Shown piece by piece: positions 1 through 64,000 of a DNA stretch of 64,000 nt (the first letter of the stretch is position 1; each line of letters starts with the position of its first letter). The translations under genes were made by a program, and so were the position numbers. This DNA comes from Amphibalanus amphitrite (Eukaryota; Arthropoda; Thecostraca; Balanomorpha; Balanidae). The stretch covers positions 124,001 to 188,000 of the forward strand of contig NW_024882315.1 in assembly GCF_019059575.1 (NCBI RefSeq), in the 5' to 3' direction. The notes under the pieces are model-generated. The model worked only from the letters and a program-made list of their open reading frames with translations, did not search any database and had not been told where the DNA came from.

Positions 1-1340
1 ACATCGAGGGATAAAAGCTCGGACTTCACCACGTCAATAGACAGATGTAACATATCAATGTGACCTTCATACAACTGATGTGGCTCTTGAAGAGATGGGA
101 CATTCTGACAAAAAACAGCTGCAAATGATGAAGCCAAGCATTCACTCATGGCTGCGAGATCAGAACAAAGTTTTCCATTTGAAAGCTTCAGGGGACCCAC
201 GGAGGACGGAACAGACTTTTTTGAGCGCACATATGAGTGTAACAGCTTGGGATTCTCTTTAAACCTATCAATGAGACTGTGTTCATAGTCTGCCTGAGAT
301 TTTGCCTCGAAACTATGCACACTTTTGTTAACAGCAGCAAAAGCAGAATATGCTTCAAGGGCTACAACCGATTTACGACCACAACGTAATCTGGCTCTTT
401 TATAACCCTCCCATGCCTCCTGTCTACGACGCAACAGTCCTCTCGGGGGCCTGGTTCTCCATGGTGGCTTATCCTTGCGAGCAGTCTTACACTGGGGAAT
501 ACACTGAGTAACCAGGGAGGTCAGGGTCTCAGTGAACTTGTCAACAGCAGTGGATACACTAAGATAATCAAATTCGAAGTCCCAGTCAATCATAGCTATT
601 AGGTCGTTTAGCCTGTCATAATTGCCTTTGTGCCAATCATACCTTGGGGCTCCTGGGGACGAATCAGAAACAAAGTCACCTTGAAACACGAATTCAAACA
701 AAACCGGGCAATGATCACAAGAAGGCAGTGGAGGGAGGACCGTAACATTTCCGATTTGGTCGTCATTGGAGGTTAGCAGAAGATCGAGGGTATTTCCTGA
801 ACTCGGAAACGTTGGCTCGACTACCCATTGGGTCAGTCCCAGAGCGATAAAGACATTCAAAAACATAGATTCTAATGGTGGAACCATAAGGGATGGGAGC
901 TCTTTGTTAGACTTCCAATGAATGTTAGGAAGATTAAAATCTCCAACAACAATTACTTCCTTTCCACAAACTAACTCTTCCAATGCATGGGCTAAAGCCT
1001 CGTTCTCATAGTCTGAATATGATGGAGGTCTATACACTACTAGGATGTAGACATCCTGCTTTGCTAAACGAAAGAAAAGAGCATTACTCATTGGGGAAAC
1101 CACACAGTCCACTAGAATATCCTCATGAACAAAGGCACAAACGCCATGCTTGTGCACTCTACCCTGAACATCATTCCTTAGCAGGTTGAAGTGAGGAATA
1201 GCTATAGCTGAACTGAGGATGGATGCTGTCAAGTGGGATTCGGTTATGCACAGCACTTTAAGATCATTAACATGAACAAAGTTACCCAAGGAATTCATTT
1301 TGGAATACAGCCCTTTCATATTGACTAAACAGCATTTCAT
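1..1340 (-). CDS. LINE ORF2 N-terminal part (endonuclease), runs off the left edge
   Basis: Open from the ATG complement at 1338-1340 to the window edge, about 446 codons with no stop in my reading. It begins MKCCLVNMKGLYSKMNSL. It shows apurinic-type endonuclease landmarks: CITESHL near residue 30, VVVYRPPSYSD, VIVVGDFNLPNIHW, a DLLLTSND block and SCDHCPVLFEF. A linker follows with PPWRTR and RRRQEAWEGYKRAR, then the approach to the reverse transcriptase (not in window). This is the layout of Jockey/CR1-superfamily non-LTR retrotransposons. The intact frame suggests a recent insertion. Confidence 0.8.
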   Translation of the reverse strand, partial: MKCCLVNMKGLYSKMNSLGNFVHVNDLKVLCITESHLTASILSSAIAIPHFNLLRNDVQGRVHKHGVCAFVHEDILVDCVVSPMSNALFFRLAKQDVYILVVYRPPSYSDYENEALAHALEELVCGKEVIVVGDFNLPNIHWKSNKELPSLMVPPLESMFLNVFIALGLTQWVVEPTFPSSGNTLDLLLTSNDDQIGNVTVLPPLPSCDHCPVLFEFVFQGDFVSDSSPGAPRYDWHKGNYDRLNDLIAMIDWDFEFDYLSVSTAVDKFTETLTSLVTQCIPQCKTARKDKPPWRTRPPRGLLRRRQEAWEGYKRARLRCGRKSVVALEAYSAFAAVNKSVHSFEAKSQADYEHSLIDRFKENPKLLHSYVRSKKSVPSSVGPLKLSNGKLCSDLAAMSECLASSFAAVFCQNVPSLQEPHQLYEGHIDMLHLSIDVVKSELLSLD

Positions 1341-1419
1341 GACAAAGTGATATGTCTTGTTTGTAGAGCATGCTAGTTTGACTCTGAACCATCAGATCGA
1401 TCGACCTCATCCCTGGGGG

Positions 1420-1941
1420 TCACAGAGTTGGAAGCAGGAGGATTTGATCCTCCTCCAGTCTCAGGCTGTGTTTGATTGGAGTCGACTGAAGGAGCTGCGG
1501 CAGAAGCAGCCCCACCACCGCTGCCGGAACAGCCCCCGCCGCCGCTGCAGGAGCAGCCCCCACAGCAGCCCCCTCACCACTCAGGCTCTGGTCTTGGGCT
1601 GAACCACGAGCTGAACCAGGTTGAATCTGGCCGCCTCGTGCCCCCGCCGATGACTGGGCAAGGGTCTCTCTCCTCTGTTTCAGTTCCATTCTTTGAATGT
1701 ATGTGAGATCTTTTCGGATAAATATGTGGTCGTAACGGGAGCCCTTGAGCTGCTTTGCCCTGTCTAGAACCAATTTCCTGTTTTCAGTGTCCATAACCTT
1801 GGCACGCCAGAGGCCAGGATTGTTGGGGATTCTTATCACCTCACTAAGAGTGACCCTTGTTCCGAGCACACAAGATGTGATATCACCAAATTCTGACACA
1901 ACTCCGGATGGGGTAGTAGCAGTCAGACCCCGAATGACCAA
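1420..1941 (-). CDS. LINE ORF1, 5'-truncated nucleic-acid-binding protein
   Basis: Frame of 173 residues from an internal Met. Codons upstream to about 2009 remain in frame and read LQEREKRRYS before VIRGL, until a TGA. The block VIRGLT...RVTLSEVIRIPNNPG...AKQLKGSRYDHIFIRKDLT...QR matches the conserved ORF1 domain of CR1-like LINEs. The C-terminal part is Ala/Gly/Gln-rich. The coiled coil expected before the EREKRR stretch is absent, so this copy is probably 5'-truncated near 2010-2040. ORF2 starts 80 nt downstream. Confidence 0.65.
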   Translation of the reverse strand: MVIRGLTATTPSGVVSEFGDITSCVLGTRVTLSEVIRIPNNPGLWRAKVMDTENRKLVLDRAKQLKGSRYDHIFIRKDLTYIQRMELKQRRETLAQSSAGARGGQIQPGSARGSAQDQSLSGEGAAVGAAPAAAAGAVPAAVVGLLLPQLLQSTPIKHSLRLEEDQILLLPTL

Positions 1942-2104
1942 AGAATACCGTCGCTTCTCCCGTTCCTGCAGAGTGCAGCTAGCAATTTTTATGCAATTGA
2001 AGCTGGTAATAGAGCATCATCCTAGTCCCTAGATTTTACCTCTATTATGAGATGTGATTGTGTTCATTTGCAGGCAGGTGACTTACATACATGCTAAGAT
2101 GCAT

Positions 2105-2675
2105 CGCTCAAACGAACATGACCAACACTGAAACGAGCATGAGCACCGCTCAGGTAAACATGAGCACCGATTCCTGCACTCTCCTTCCCAGGACCACGCT
2201 CCACGGACGGTCACAGTGCTCCTCGGTTCAGCGGCCCGCCAGATGTCCCGCATCCTAACTCACACTCGACGCGACCGCGTGTTTCATCCCCGCCACGAAC
2301 GGTATCTGAACCTACCACACCGGGCGAGCCTTGCACATCGCAAACGCTTCCCGAGTCACACCACGATGCCGGCAACGCCGACAGTCCTCGATCATCACCG
2401 GTTCCCACCGACAGCCACAACTGCTCGCCACGACGCGAGACCGGACCAGAGCGTGGTGTTATGCAGCTTCGTCGCTCCACCAGGCCAAGCCGCCCCCCCC
2501 CCCCCCCCCACCATTCTTACAGGATAATTACCTGCTTACATGAAAGCGTCTTGGTATCGCCTTTATGTTCGTTTGAGCAGTGTTTATTTTCGTTTGGACG
2601 GTGCTCATGTTTACCTGAGCGGTGCTCATGCTCGTTTCAGCGTTGGTCATGTTCGTTTGAGCGATGTTCATGTTT
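2105..2675. repeat. Fold-back element with ~70-bp inverted arms
   Basis: Left arm about 2105-2171 and right arm about 2598-2668 are nearly perfect reverse complements (GCTCAAACGAACATGACCAA; GAGCACCGCTCAGGTAAACA). Within each arm a ~21-bp motif of the type GCTCAAACGAACATGA is repeated with variation. The centre (2180-2590) holds a C17-18 run at about 2492-2509 and no convincing gene. No clear target duplication found. Confidence 0.65.
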
Positions 2676-3414
2676 GGAGTGTCATCTGCCACCATAAATT
2701 AGTGATACGTATGGGTTGTTGATGACCCTCATTTCGGTGGATTGGCCCATTGATAGGTGAATGGGGTCTGTAAATGTCAGCGTCAGACTTTCGACTTGAA
2801 AGTCTCGGGAGGGGATACAGTAGTGGGTGCCTCCTATGCGTGTTTCCTTTTGAGCTTTGTTCTGTCGTCACCTCCTATTACTTACCTTGTCCTCACGTGT
2901 GTTATCCTTGTCATTTCAGAATGGCGTGATCATTGCCAGTTTGGAATAAATCAGTGGTAAATGACGTCAAGTCTATTTAATATGCACATGTTGACATAAG
3001 ATGTTTTGTTACAAAAATACCTAACAAAAGACATGTCTCAAAAGTCAAAGGTCAACCTAGGTCAGTACTCACTACTCAGTGACCCTACCCTGATGGGCAT
3101 CTTTTAAGAACTGAGGTCAATCATCAATGCACATTATAAGGATGACACCTTGGCAACATAAGGGTCCAGCTAGATGCTAGTGAACTCAAAACTGTTTTTG
3201 CTGATAGTTGTGCAGTTTGTTGTCTTGACAAATTTTGTGTCAATATGTCATTTTGGTTCATAGTTAATTGTTCTATGGTCTGGGAATAGCCAATGGGCAT
3301 AATTGAATAGGAATATTGATCTTTTTTGCCTGAGGATTGGCAAGGGATGCCTTAGAAATTACTCATTTTAGCTGGCTCCTACAAAATTGGTGAGGTACCA
3401 GTTCCATATTCAGC
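2676..3414. other. Upstream flank of LRRC40, no gene seen
   Basis: Between the fold-back repeat and the TATA-like box. Short frames only. A cag at 2918-2920 after a pyrimidine tract resembles a 3' splice site, so a 5' UTR exon cannot be excluded. Confidence 0.4.
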
Positions 3415-3424
3415 TATATAAAGG
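3415..3424 (+). promoter_or_regulatory. TATA-like box upstream of LRRC40
   Basis: TATATAAAGG lies about 200 bp upstream of the LRRC40 start codon. A pyrimidine-rich tract with a tcatca initiator-like stretch follows about 30-40 bp later. Position is plausible for a core promoter, but no transcript start can be seen from sequence. Confidence 0.3.
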
Positions 3425-3620
3425 TGCCATCCCCCTCCCCCCTCCCAGGCCCTTTCCTTCATCATGCTGTAGATGAGATTGTATGCTATGGTCATTTACA
3501 AAGGGCACTTTAAAAAGAGAGCTATGGAGTCATTTTTTGTTGGCTCAGACTCCAAACATAATGTTATTGCTTTAATTCATCCTCTAATGTGTTTCAGACT
3601 TGTGATCTGAAGCTGCTACA

Positions 3621-57510
<53,890 letters not shown>

Positions 57511-58432
57511 GCCACAGCCGCCGGCTGAGAAATCTTCTGGAGAACGTGCTAGACAGTAGATATTACATAAAGCTTCCGCGGGGCCAGTTTATCATTGATC
57601 GGCTTCAATACTCGCTATTCAGGACCTAATGCTGCGTGCACTTTGCATAATGATAGTCAGTAACCATGGTCCATTAGTGGGGTTTTACTGTTTTACTCAT
57701 CTTTATGACTACGGTTTTATTTCGCGACACTGCTATGAGAATGCAATAGGGCGATGATTAGGGCAATGGGGTGATAGGGCCATTGAAGTGATTTTGTTGG
57801 TTGTTTTTGTCCACTCGGGAGGTCACTGGGGAAGATACGGTAGATAAGCATCGCATCTGACCACAGCATCGCTAGCAGTCGAGTGGTGCTGTTTGGCAGC
57901 TCATATGGCGCCGGCAGTGCTGACTGTGATATCTCCTCGGCTGAGCATTAGTAGCGGTGACACGGCTATGATGTAGTGCTGCAGACGGTTTTGATCACAC
58001 TCCACTGATCACAGTGCTCACTGCGGCTCATGCCTGCTTGTGGCGTGGCGTGGTGTCTGTGTCCGCCGTGACACTTACCGGTGATTGCTGATCCTTCTAC
58101 ACCCGGTGACAGCCGGCTCAGACGTCCGTTCGTGCGGCCTGCGGCCTGTGTGCGTGTGTGGGATGGCCAGTTCCAATCAACTGACCGCGACCGGACACCA
58201 TCGTGCGAGGTCGGGTTTCACCAATCAGTGTGGGGCAGGAGACGGCGTTTCCGTTCGGCAATCCCGAGTTGTGACAGCTTGTGGCGATGATGCCATGTGA
58301 TTCATACCTGCTGAATCAGGTTACCAGTCTGAACAGTTACTGGTTTGTGTGGATTTGTGGGTGTTTTGTGGGCACAGACTTGTACTATTGTGAGCTTTGG
58401 CAGCTTGGAGATGCTTTTGGGATAGTCCTTAA
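57511..58432 (+). other. LRRC40: Downstream of the LRRC40 stop (3' UTR expected), no clear poly(A) signal
   Basis: No AATAAA seen in this interval. The first clear AATAAA I find is at 59124-59129, beyond the next element, and may be unrelated. Confidence 0.35.
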
Positions 58433-58899
58433 AGGGACCCTCCCACCTTCAAAAAAGTTAATGAATTGGCATGAAAGTGATGTCGCTCGGTTCAGAAAGA
58501 GCAAAAACGAATATCTACCAACTTTCATCGAAAAATATTCACCGGTTTTCAAGATATTAGACTTTTACTTTTGTTTACTTTTTGGGATCTCCGCTGTTCC
58601 TAGCGACTTTATTTGAAAGTGCGGCATTTGTTGCGCGCAAAGCAGCATATACCACCGCGTGCTACAAAACGTTTTAGTCAAACATTTAACGGACGTTGGA
58701 AAGCCTGATGACGTCATCAGATTCCCGTAATGGTTAAGAGATAGGGACCACGCTGGTCCCACCCTGCAAGTAAAGGGAAGAAATTTCTTGAACACCATAA
58801 AGCTGCGGGGGTTGCGACCAGGATAAATGGTGGTTTCTGAGCCTGGCCGCAAACTTGGCTATCTCAACTCAAAACTAATGTTAAGGTGGGAGGGTCCCT
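58433..58899. mobile_element. TTAA-flanked MITE
   Basis: Ends AGGGACCCTCCCACCTT and AAGGTGGGAGGGTCCCT are perfect inverted repeats. Flanked by TTAA (58429-58432, 58900-58903). 467 bp, no gene. TTAA targets are used by piggyBac and Kolobok; the ends do not start with CCC, so Kolobok-type is possible. Confidence 0.82.
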
Positions 58900-58903
58900 T
58901 TAA

Positions 58904-59980
58904 TTATTATTTCATCATTGTGAACCGTCAGTACTACAGACAGTCTAGACAGTATATTGGCCAGCGTTCTATAATGTTCCGCAATTCCTTTGACATCTGA
59001 AATAATTTCTCTGAAGACCATCTTTTATATATTTGACGTTGCATAATGTTGGCGTTTTACTGTACTTAATCGAAAAATATAGCTATTTTTAACCTTAGAT
59101 TATTTTATCTAGTTACTGTTAAATAAATTTGGATTTATTGATCTGTGGCCAATGCATTTGTAAGAAATTTTGTTCCTATCGAGTATACATCGTTTTTTTC
59201 CGTGGCAGATGGTCTCACCGCGTGATATATGAAACAGCCATGGAGCGACACTTTGCCATATCGTTAATAGTTTAGTTGTACCTTCAGTTTGTAATTCCTC
59301 TGTCATGTCGGTTGATGTCTGCCCTGTGAGAGTGTGCGAGCTGGTGTCTGCTCGTAATTGAATAACGGGACGTCAGATGCAAGCTTCGTGAGACGACTCA
59401 ATGTGCACGTTTAATCTGCAGTGCCTTGCATCGCTTCCCTAATGTGCATCGACTGAATACATTGAGCCACTACATGGTTGTTTTTGTCGTTATATATTTC
59501 ACTAAATATATTTCAAACATCTCGCACTAACAGCGTTGCAAAGTAGGTCGCTGATGACACCCGTTCGCCATCTGAAAGTCTAGCGTTTCACACAACCGTC
59601 GCTGTAATTGGAAGACCAAACATAATTGGGTCAGGTTGGCTTGTGACGTCATAAACAAATGGTGACGTGACGTTATTGAACCACGTCATAACGATCACGT
59701 AGTTCCATTCGTCTTTGTCTCTGGCTTGACGGGGTAATTGTCGTCATTTCTCGAAGTCCAACCCATTATATAACAAGCTTTTGAATCAGTTCTCAATGCA
59801 GGGCTGGTCTTTGTATTCCGTAAAATGTCCAGTTCCAAAGATACATGCATCTAATGTGTACGACTAGGACCCATATCGCGCTGGCCGCAGCAGTAAGTGT
59901 GTGAGTACTGAGTACTAAGGTTTATATAGCCTTGGTACTAAGTACCAACCGGCGTCCGGCATCAATGACTGTCGTCCTGA
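58904..59980. other. Intergenic, nothing recognised
   Basis: AT-rich with several TGACGT motifs around 59640-59700. No gene found. Confidence 0.4.
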
Positions 59981-59989
59981 TGTGAGTTG

Positions 59990-60400
59990 TACCGTTGTAC
60001 GTGCTGTCGTCCCGGAAATGGGAGCTGTCGGCGATGGCTGTCGTTCCTGTGGGGAGCTGTCAGCAGTCGCTGCTGTCCTGGGTGGGAGATGTCGGCAGTC
60101 GCTGTCATCCCGGGTGGGAGATGTCGCCAGTCGCTGTCATCCCCGTTGGAAGTGTCTGTAGTCGCTGTCATCCCCGTTGGAAGTGTCGGTAGTCGCTGTC
60201 ATCCCCGTTGGAAGTGTCGGTAGTCGCTGTCGTCCCTGTTGGAAGTGTCGGTAGTCGCTGTCGTCCCCGTTGGAAGTGTCGGTAGTCGCTGTCGTCCCGT
60301 GTTTGGGAGCTATCAGCAGTCGCTGTTGACCTGGTGAGATATGTCGGTAGTCGCTGTCGTCCCTGTTGGAAGTGCCGGAAGTCGCCGTCGTCCCGGGCTG
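59990..60400 (+). repeat. 31-bp minisatellite and flanking degenerate units
   Basis: GTCGCTGTCATCCCCGTTGG occurs at 60130, 60161 and 60192, 31 bp apart, with variants out to about 60000 and 60395. Units end GTGTCGGTA or similar. Confidence 0.9.
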
Positions 60401-60688
60401 TCGCAGCTCTCATTCATGCCGAGTGGGGGTCTCCGGCGGTCAGCATCCCCGCCCGTGGACATGGCGTCCTCTGAGTGCCGACGTCGCCTCAATGGGCCAA
60501 TAGTGGTGATTGCTGGGCGCCGGCGCTGGCACACAATGGCGTCGCGAGAGTGCTCGACCGTCGGCGCCACGACGTGTCACGTGGCACCGGCCGAGCCCAG
60601 GTAGAGCGGGGAGCGGCCGATGACGCACGCGGCGGCGTATCGACCGGCCGATGACGCCCGCCGGTGCCGCCGCTCTATCTCGCCGGCG

Positions 60689-62475
60689 CACAGTGGGCGA
60701 TCCGGCCGGTGTAGCCTCGCGAAACCTATCGGCATTCATAACATCCATGGTTTTGAAGCTAGAACCACAAAATTTAGGAGCAACCTTCTTGAATATCCAC
60801 TGAGCATATGTTTTAAATAAGGACTATCTCTTATAGGATTTGTGCTCTGTGGCGAGCTTGCCATTTGCCTAATTGCTGCTCGAATAACGCATGAATACTT
60901 TGGAGGGTAGGTCGAAATTTATGACGGTATGAGCTGGGTAGGATATTGAAATGGTGTGTACATCCGTAGAAAATTGCTTCCAAACCAACTTTTTATTCAA
61001 ACGATTATGCCCTACCAATTTATACATATCATGAAACAGCGTAAATCTCGCCCGGCAAGGCCCCATTTCATAACGTGACCCAAGCAGCGGGTTTGGTTTT
61101 TGGTACATAACTTCGCAAAAAAATTGCCGCAGAACCACGATTTTGACATCGTCATGTTCGCCTTGCTCAGGCGCGTCGAATGGTATAGTTTTTGTTCAGG
61201 TGAGGCCACCGTAAGGTCAACCTGACCTTGACCTCGAGTCAAGGTCAGGTCAGAGGTCTTCAAATCACGAAGCTGGTCGAAGGAGGTCATATCGCATATC
61301 ATTCGATTCGGCAGGTCTTCCGGAGTCCATTGGTGACCTTGTCGACTCTCTAGCTCAATTTGATCGGGAGTTATTGACGAAAAACTCGTATGACCCTAGT
61401 GACGTCATAAATGACGTCATGCAAGGTCAACAATGCAAAAATGCATCAGATCTTGCAAGGAGTGCATGAAGTAACGATTCCAGGTACTTGAGACAGTGGA
61501 ATATCATTCCTGGAGCCAAAATAACAGTTTTCATATTTCCCGATTGACTTATAAGGTGAGGTCACGTGACCAACCTGACTTTATGTGACGTTTAGGAAAA
61601 ATCTGAGATATACAAGTTGTAAGACCTCTGAAGGACAATAAGTCCTGCAAGTCTCACCTCCCTGTGAAAGTTACTCTGGCACTGAGAGCGTTGCAAGTTT
61701 GCGACATCTGAGGATCGTGCAGAGGTTCATGTATGACGTCATAGGTCAGTGACCTGACCTGACTTGAAAGTGCGGTTGGTGTCACAAGATCCAGCGTGCA
61801 TCAAAGGTCAGGTATGCCAGGTTGCAGCTCTCTATTGCCTGGGTGTTTTGAGCTATCGCGAGAACACCTTTTGGGGCATTTACCACTTGTGCTCAGCCTC
61901 AAGTGCACCAAGCCACGGCCAACCCTTAGAAGAAAAAAGTGTCTGGATGCCAGGGCTGCAAGTGGCTGCAAATTTTCACTGGCTCCCCTAATAGATAGTG
62001 CCTTAGTGCATGCGATACAGCATTAATTTCAGTTCATCCTCGTAAAACTTTTTTTGCTGGGCTTGGTTAATTCAGTGAACGTAATGTTTAGTGGTAGAAA
62101 AAAATATAAAAAGTTAACCTAATTATAAGACATTTTGAATTGATTTTGTCTACTTGCTTTCTATGGCGGAATCGTCTAAACATCTAAATTTCACTTTTCA
62201 TGCAACATGGATGCTCAACACCTAGCAATTTCATCGTTCCGCAAAATATTCAAAGAGCGTAAAAATCGGCTGTGATTATCCCCTTTATGATGTGTTACGG
62301 AACGCTGTCTTTAACGATACTTTTGTCTACGAAAAAATGTATCCTGAGCCATGCAAATGCACTAATCGTAATCTTTGATGAATTTTCTGTCGACTAGTAT
62401 GCGTTGTTCTCCAATTTTCGGAAAAAAGTGTCTTTGAGGTTTCGCGAGGCTAAACCGGCCCGATCGCCTACCGTG
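60689..62475. mobile_element. Inverted-repeat element with CACAGTGGGCGATC ends
   Basis: Left end CACAGTGGGCGATCCGGCCG and right end CGGCCCGATCGCCTACCGTG, with AGCCTCGCGAAACCT shared just inside both. CGGCG abuts both ends and could be a 5-bp duplication, though the area is GC-rich. The interior (61190-61780) is dense in AGGTCA/TGACCT and TGACGTCA. No transposase seen. Confidence 0.6.
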
Positions 62476-62840
62476 CGGCGGCGGCTCTCCGGGAGAGTCG
62501 GGCGGCCGCCAGCTCTGATCACATGAGGACGCTGACGGCCCGGGGGTGGCGGCAGAAAAAAAAAACCGCGGCGGTCCTGACGCAGCGGACACGGTCAATA
62601 CCAGAGCTTCTTCATCCATCATATGGAGATGAAGATCGCTCGGCAGTGCACGACAAACGAGCAGCCCAGTCAGCTTATTGGTACGGAGAGATGTTATGCA
62701 CGAGGCTGTGCCAGCGATACATTCGATGAATGAAAGAATGAGAATGTTTGATGTGAGTTTTTGTTGTCATCTTTCTCAGAAATCAATCACGGAGCAGGAG
62801 AGCTATGATGATTGATGACGGATATCAGATATGCTCTGGG

Positions 62841-62985
62841 CATAGGCGGCGGAACGGGGAGGCACCGTGCCCCCCTTTGATTTTGGCATTTTAACATTAG
62901 CCCTATGGGCGTTGCATGGAAAGAATGGGACCAAAAGTCGGCAGTGCCCCCCCCCCCCTTAATTGAAGGTGTTCCGCCGCTACTG
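62841..62985. mobile_element. hAT MITE (CATAGGCGGCGGAAC family), copy 3
   Basis: 145 bp, ends CATAGGCGGCGGAACGGGG and GTTCCGCCGCTACTG. Flanks GCTCTGGG and CCTCCGGG match at 6 of 8, a decayed duplication. Confidence 0.8.
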
Positions 62986-64000
62986 CCTCCGGGTTCTGTA
63001 ATCTGTATTACATAACCGTTGTTGCTGTTGACTATTTGTTGTTTTATATTGGTCGTTTTTGTCATTTTTAACACCAGCTTTCTTGATCACTGACTATCTT
63101 TTGATTCACCATTTTTACCAAATATGCAGGAATGCATTTTAGCTTCCTGCCCAACTCTTAGGTACGGCCTTCCTACCCAGTGCCCATTCCCTCGGTGGGC
63201 GCACCTCGCAATCATCGTGACATATATTAAATACAAATTACGCATTGTGTGAGTGCTCGTAGATCACTGGACTGTGTAGATCGTAGATCGGGACTGTGTG
63301 ATACTTCACAGTATCACACAGTCCTGCGCTATCCAACTCTGACTTGAGTCTCATTCAGGCGGTGTGTGACTCCTTTGGGCATCCTCGTGGAAGCCATACG
63401 TGAAGACCGGCCGGCTCCGAAGGACGCCAGATCCCGCAGAGAAGGCGTACGTGGTCCTCAACTGGGACGACGGCCGCGCTTTTCAACTGCGCACTTTCAG
63501 ACCGAAGCGTTTTAGGTCAATAGTCGTTGGTCGTCTTTTTTACGTTTTTTTGTGACGTATTATCCGTTCCAAAGTCTTGCGTGGTAATTTTATTCCGTCA
63601 TCTGCTTTCATTTATTTCCTCCCTACCTTTCACGAATATTCACAGTGAGCGCAGCTGTATCCATTGACCATTCAGCGACGGCGAGCATCAGTGTCAGCCA
63701 TCCCTCGCTGCTTGATCGGTCACTCTGACCTCATGACCCTACGTCCTGCATAGTAACCTCATCGTGACCTTGCCGTGACCTGCAGCGGCGGAGAGTCTCC
63801 TCGGCTCTGCCCGCCGCGCCCCGCCCACCGGATACAGGGGGGCGGCGCGTGCGCCGGCCGGCGTCGGCGCCGGCGGCGGCCGGCCGGCCAGACGCGCTGT
63901 CAGGCCTGCGGCGAGGACGTGCCCCGCCGTCCCGGTCAGCCCGTGCCGACCTGAGGCCAGTCGTCAGCGCGCGGTCGTGCCGCTGCTTCCTCCTGCCGAC
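62986..64000. other. Right edge: unassigned, with coding-like stretch and GC-rich end
   Basis: 63411-63540 contains a + strand frame reading TPDPAEKAYVVLNWDDGRAF then QLRTFRPKRFRSI. It looks protein-like but has no family I know. From 63780 to the edge GC content rises sharply (GCCGGCCGG runs) with a frame open to the edge on the + strand; it may be the start of the next gene or a CpG island. Confidence 0.3.

Larger units (their letters stand above)
1..2040 (-). mobile_element. CR1/Jockey-superfamily LINE, partial
   Basis: ORF1 and ORF2 lie in the usual order on the - strand. The 3' part, including the reverse transcriptase, is beyond the left edge. The right boundary at about 2010-2040 is inferred from the loss of ORF1 sequence. 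Confidence 0.75.

Noticed and set aside
59990..60400. CRISPR-like regularly spaced repeats
   Set aside because: Units are contiguous 31-bp tandem copies without unique spacers, in a eukaryotic genome; a minisatellite.

Overview
This is eukaryotic nuclear DNA, most likely from an invertebrate and plausibly a crustacean; that placement is inference from very GC-rich exons, long repeat-filled introns and the mix of mobile elements. There is no prokaryotic gene organisation. The backbone is one host gene on the + strand: a complete LRRC40 (leucine-rich repeat protein 40) orthologue in 12 coding exons from 3621 to 57510. I joined the exons by hand. All eleven introns are GT-AG, the phases agree at every junction, and the spliced CDS is 2316 nt (771 codons plus stop). 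It differs from vertebrate LRRC40 mainly by a long disordered N-terminal extension of about 140 residues and a longer linker in exon 8.

A second protein gene lies on the - strand inside LRRC40 intron 10 (40282-41370). It is a single-exon, multi-membrane-segment protein resembling the organic solute transporter alpha family (SLC51A/TMEM184). Two tRNA-Asn(GUU) genes and eight intact-length tRNA-Gly(GCC) copies, plus two degenerate tRNA-Gly copies, sit in the introns. Three of the tRNA-Gly loci are head-to-head pairs about 185 bp apart.

Most of the rest is mobile DNA, much of it defined by inverted ends and target-site duplications (TSDs) visible in the window. Left edge (1-2040): a - strand LINE with ORF1 and an open ORF2 start, followed by a fold-back repeat. 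Intron 5 (7.7-15.9 kb): a Jockey-like reverse transcriptase relic, a mariner relic, an R1-like RNase H/zinc-finger relic, and a chimeric mariner-type element. Intron 6 (16-22.9 kb): a 3.4 kb Foldback-type element of inverted 135-bp tandem repeats with a perfect 9-bp TSD, itself hit by two MITEs. Intron 9 (25-36.9 kb): a 5.8 kb nested hAT-like element containing a 3.6 kb element with a 9-bp TSD and a hAT MITE. Intron 10 (37.1-56.7 kb): R1-like relics, the nested solute-carrier gene, a 4 kb element with long inverted arms and a broken transposase, two TTAA-flanked piggyBac-like elements, a 2.1 kb hAT-like element, and several MITEs. Downstream of LRRC40: a TTAA-flanked MITE, a 31-bp minisatellite, another inverted-repeat element, a hAT MITE, and a GC-rich right edge.

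The most distinctive observations are the Foldback element, the empty-site evidence for two insertions, the tandem triplication of a 3' splice site in LRRC40 that creates a poison acceptor, the paired tRNA-Gly loci with a conserved spacer element, and several element families packed with AGGTCA-type hexamers.
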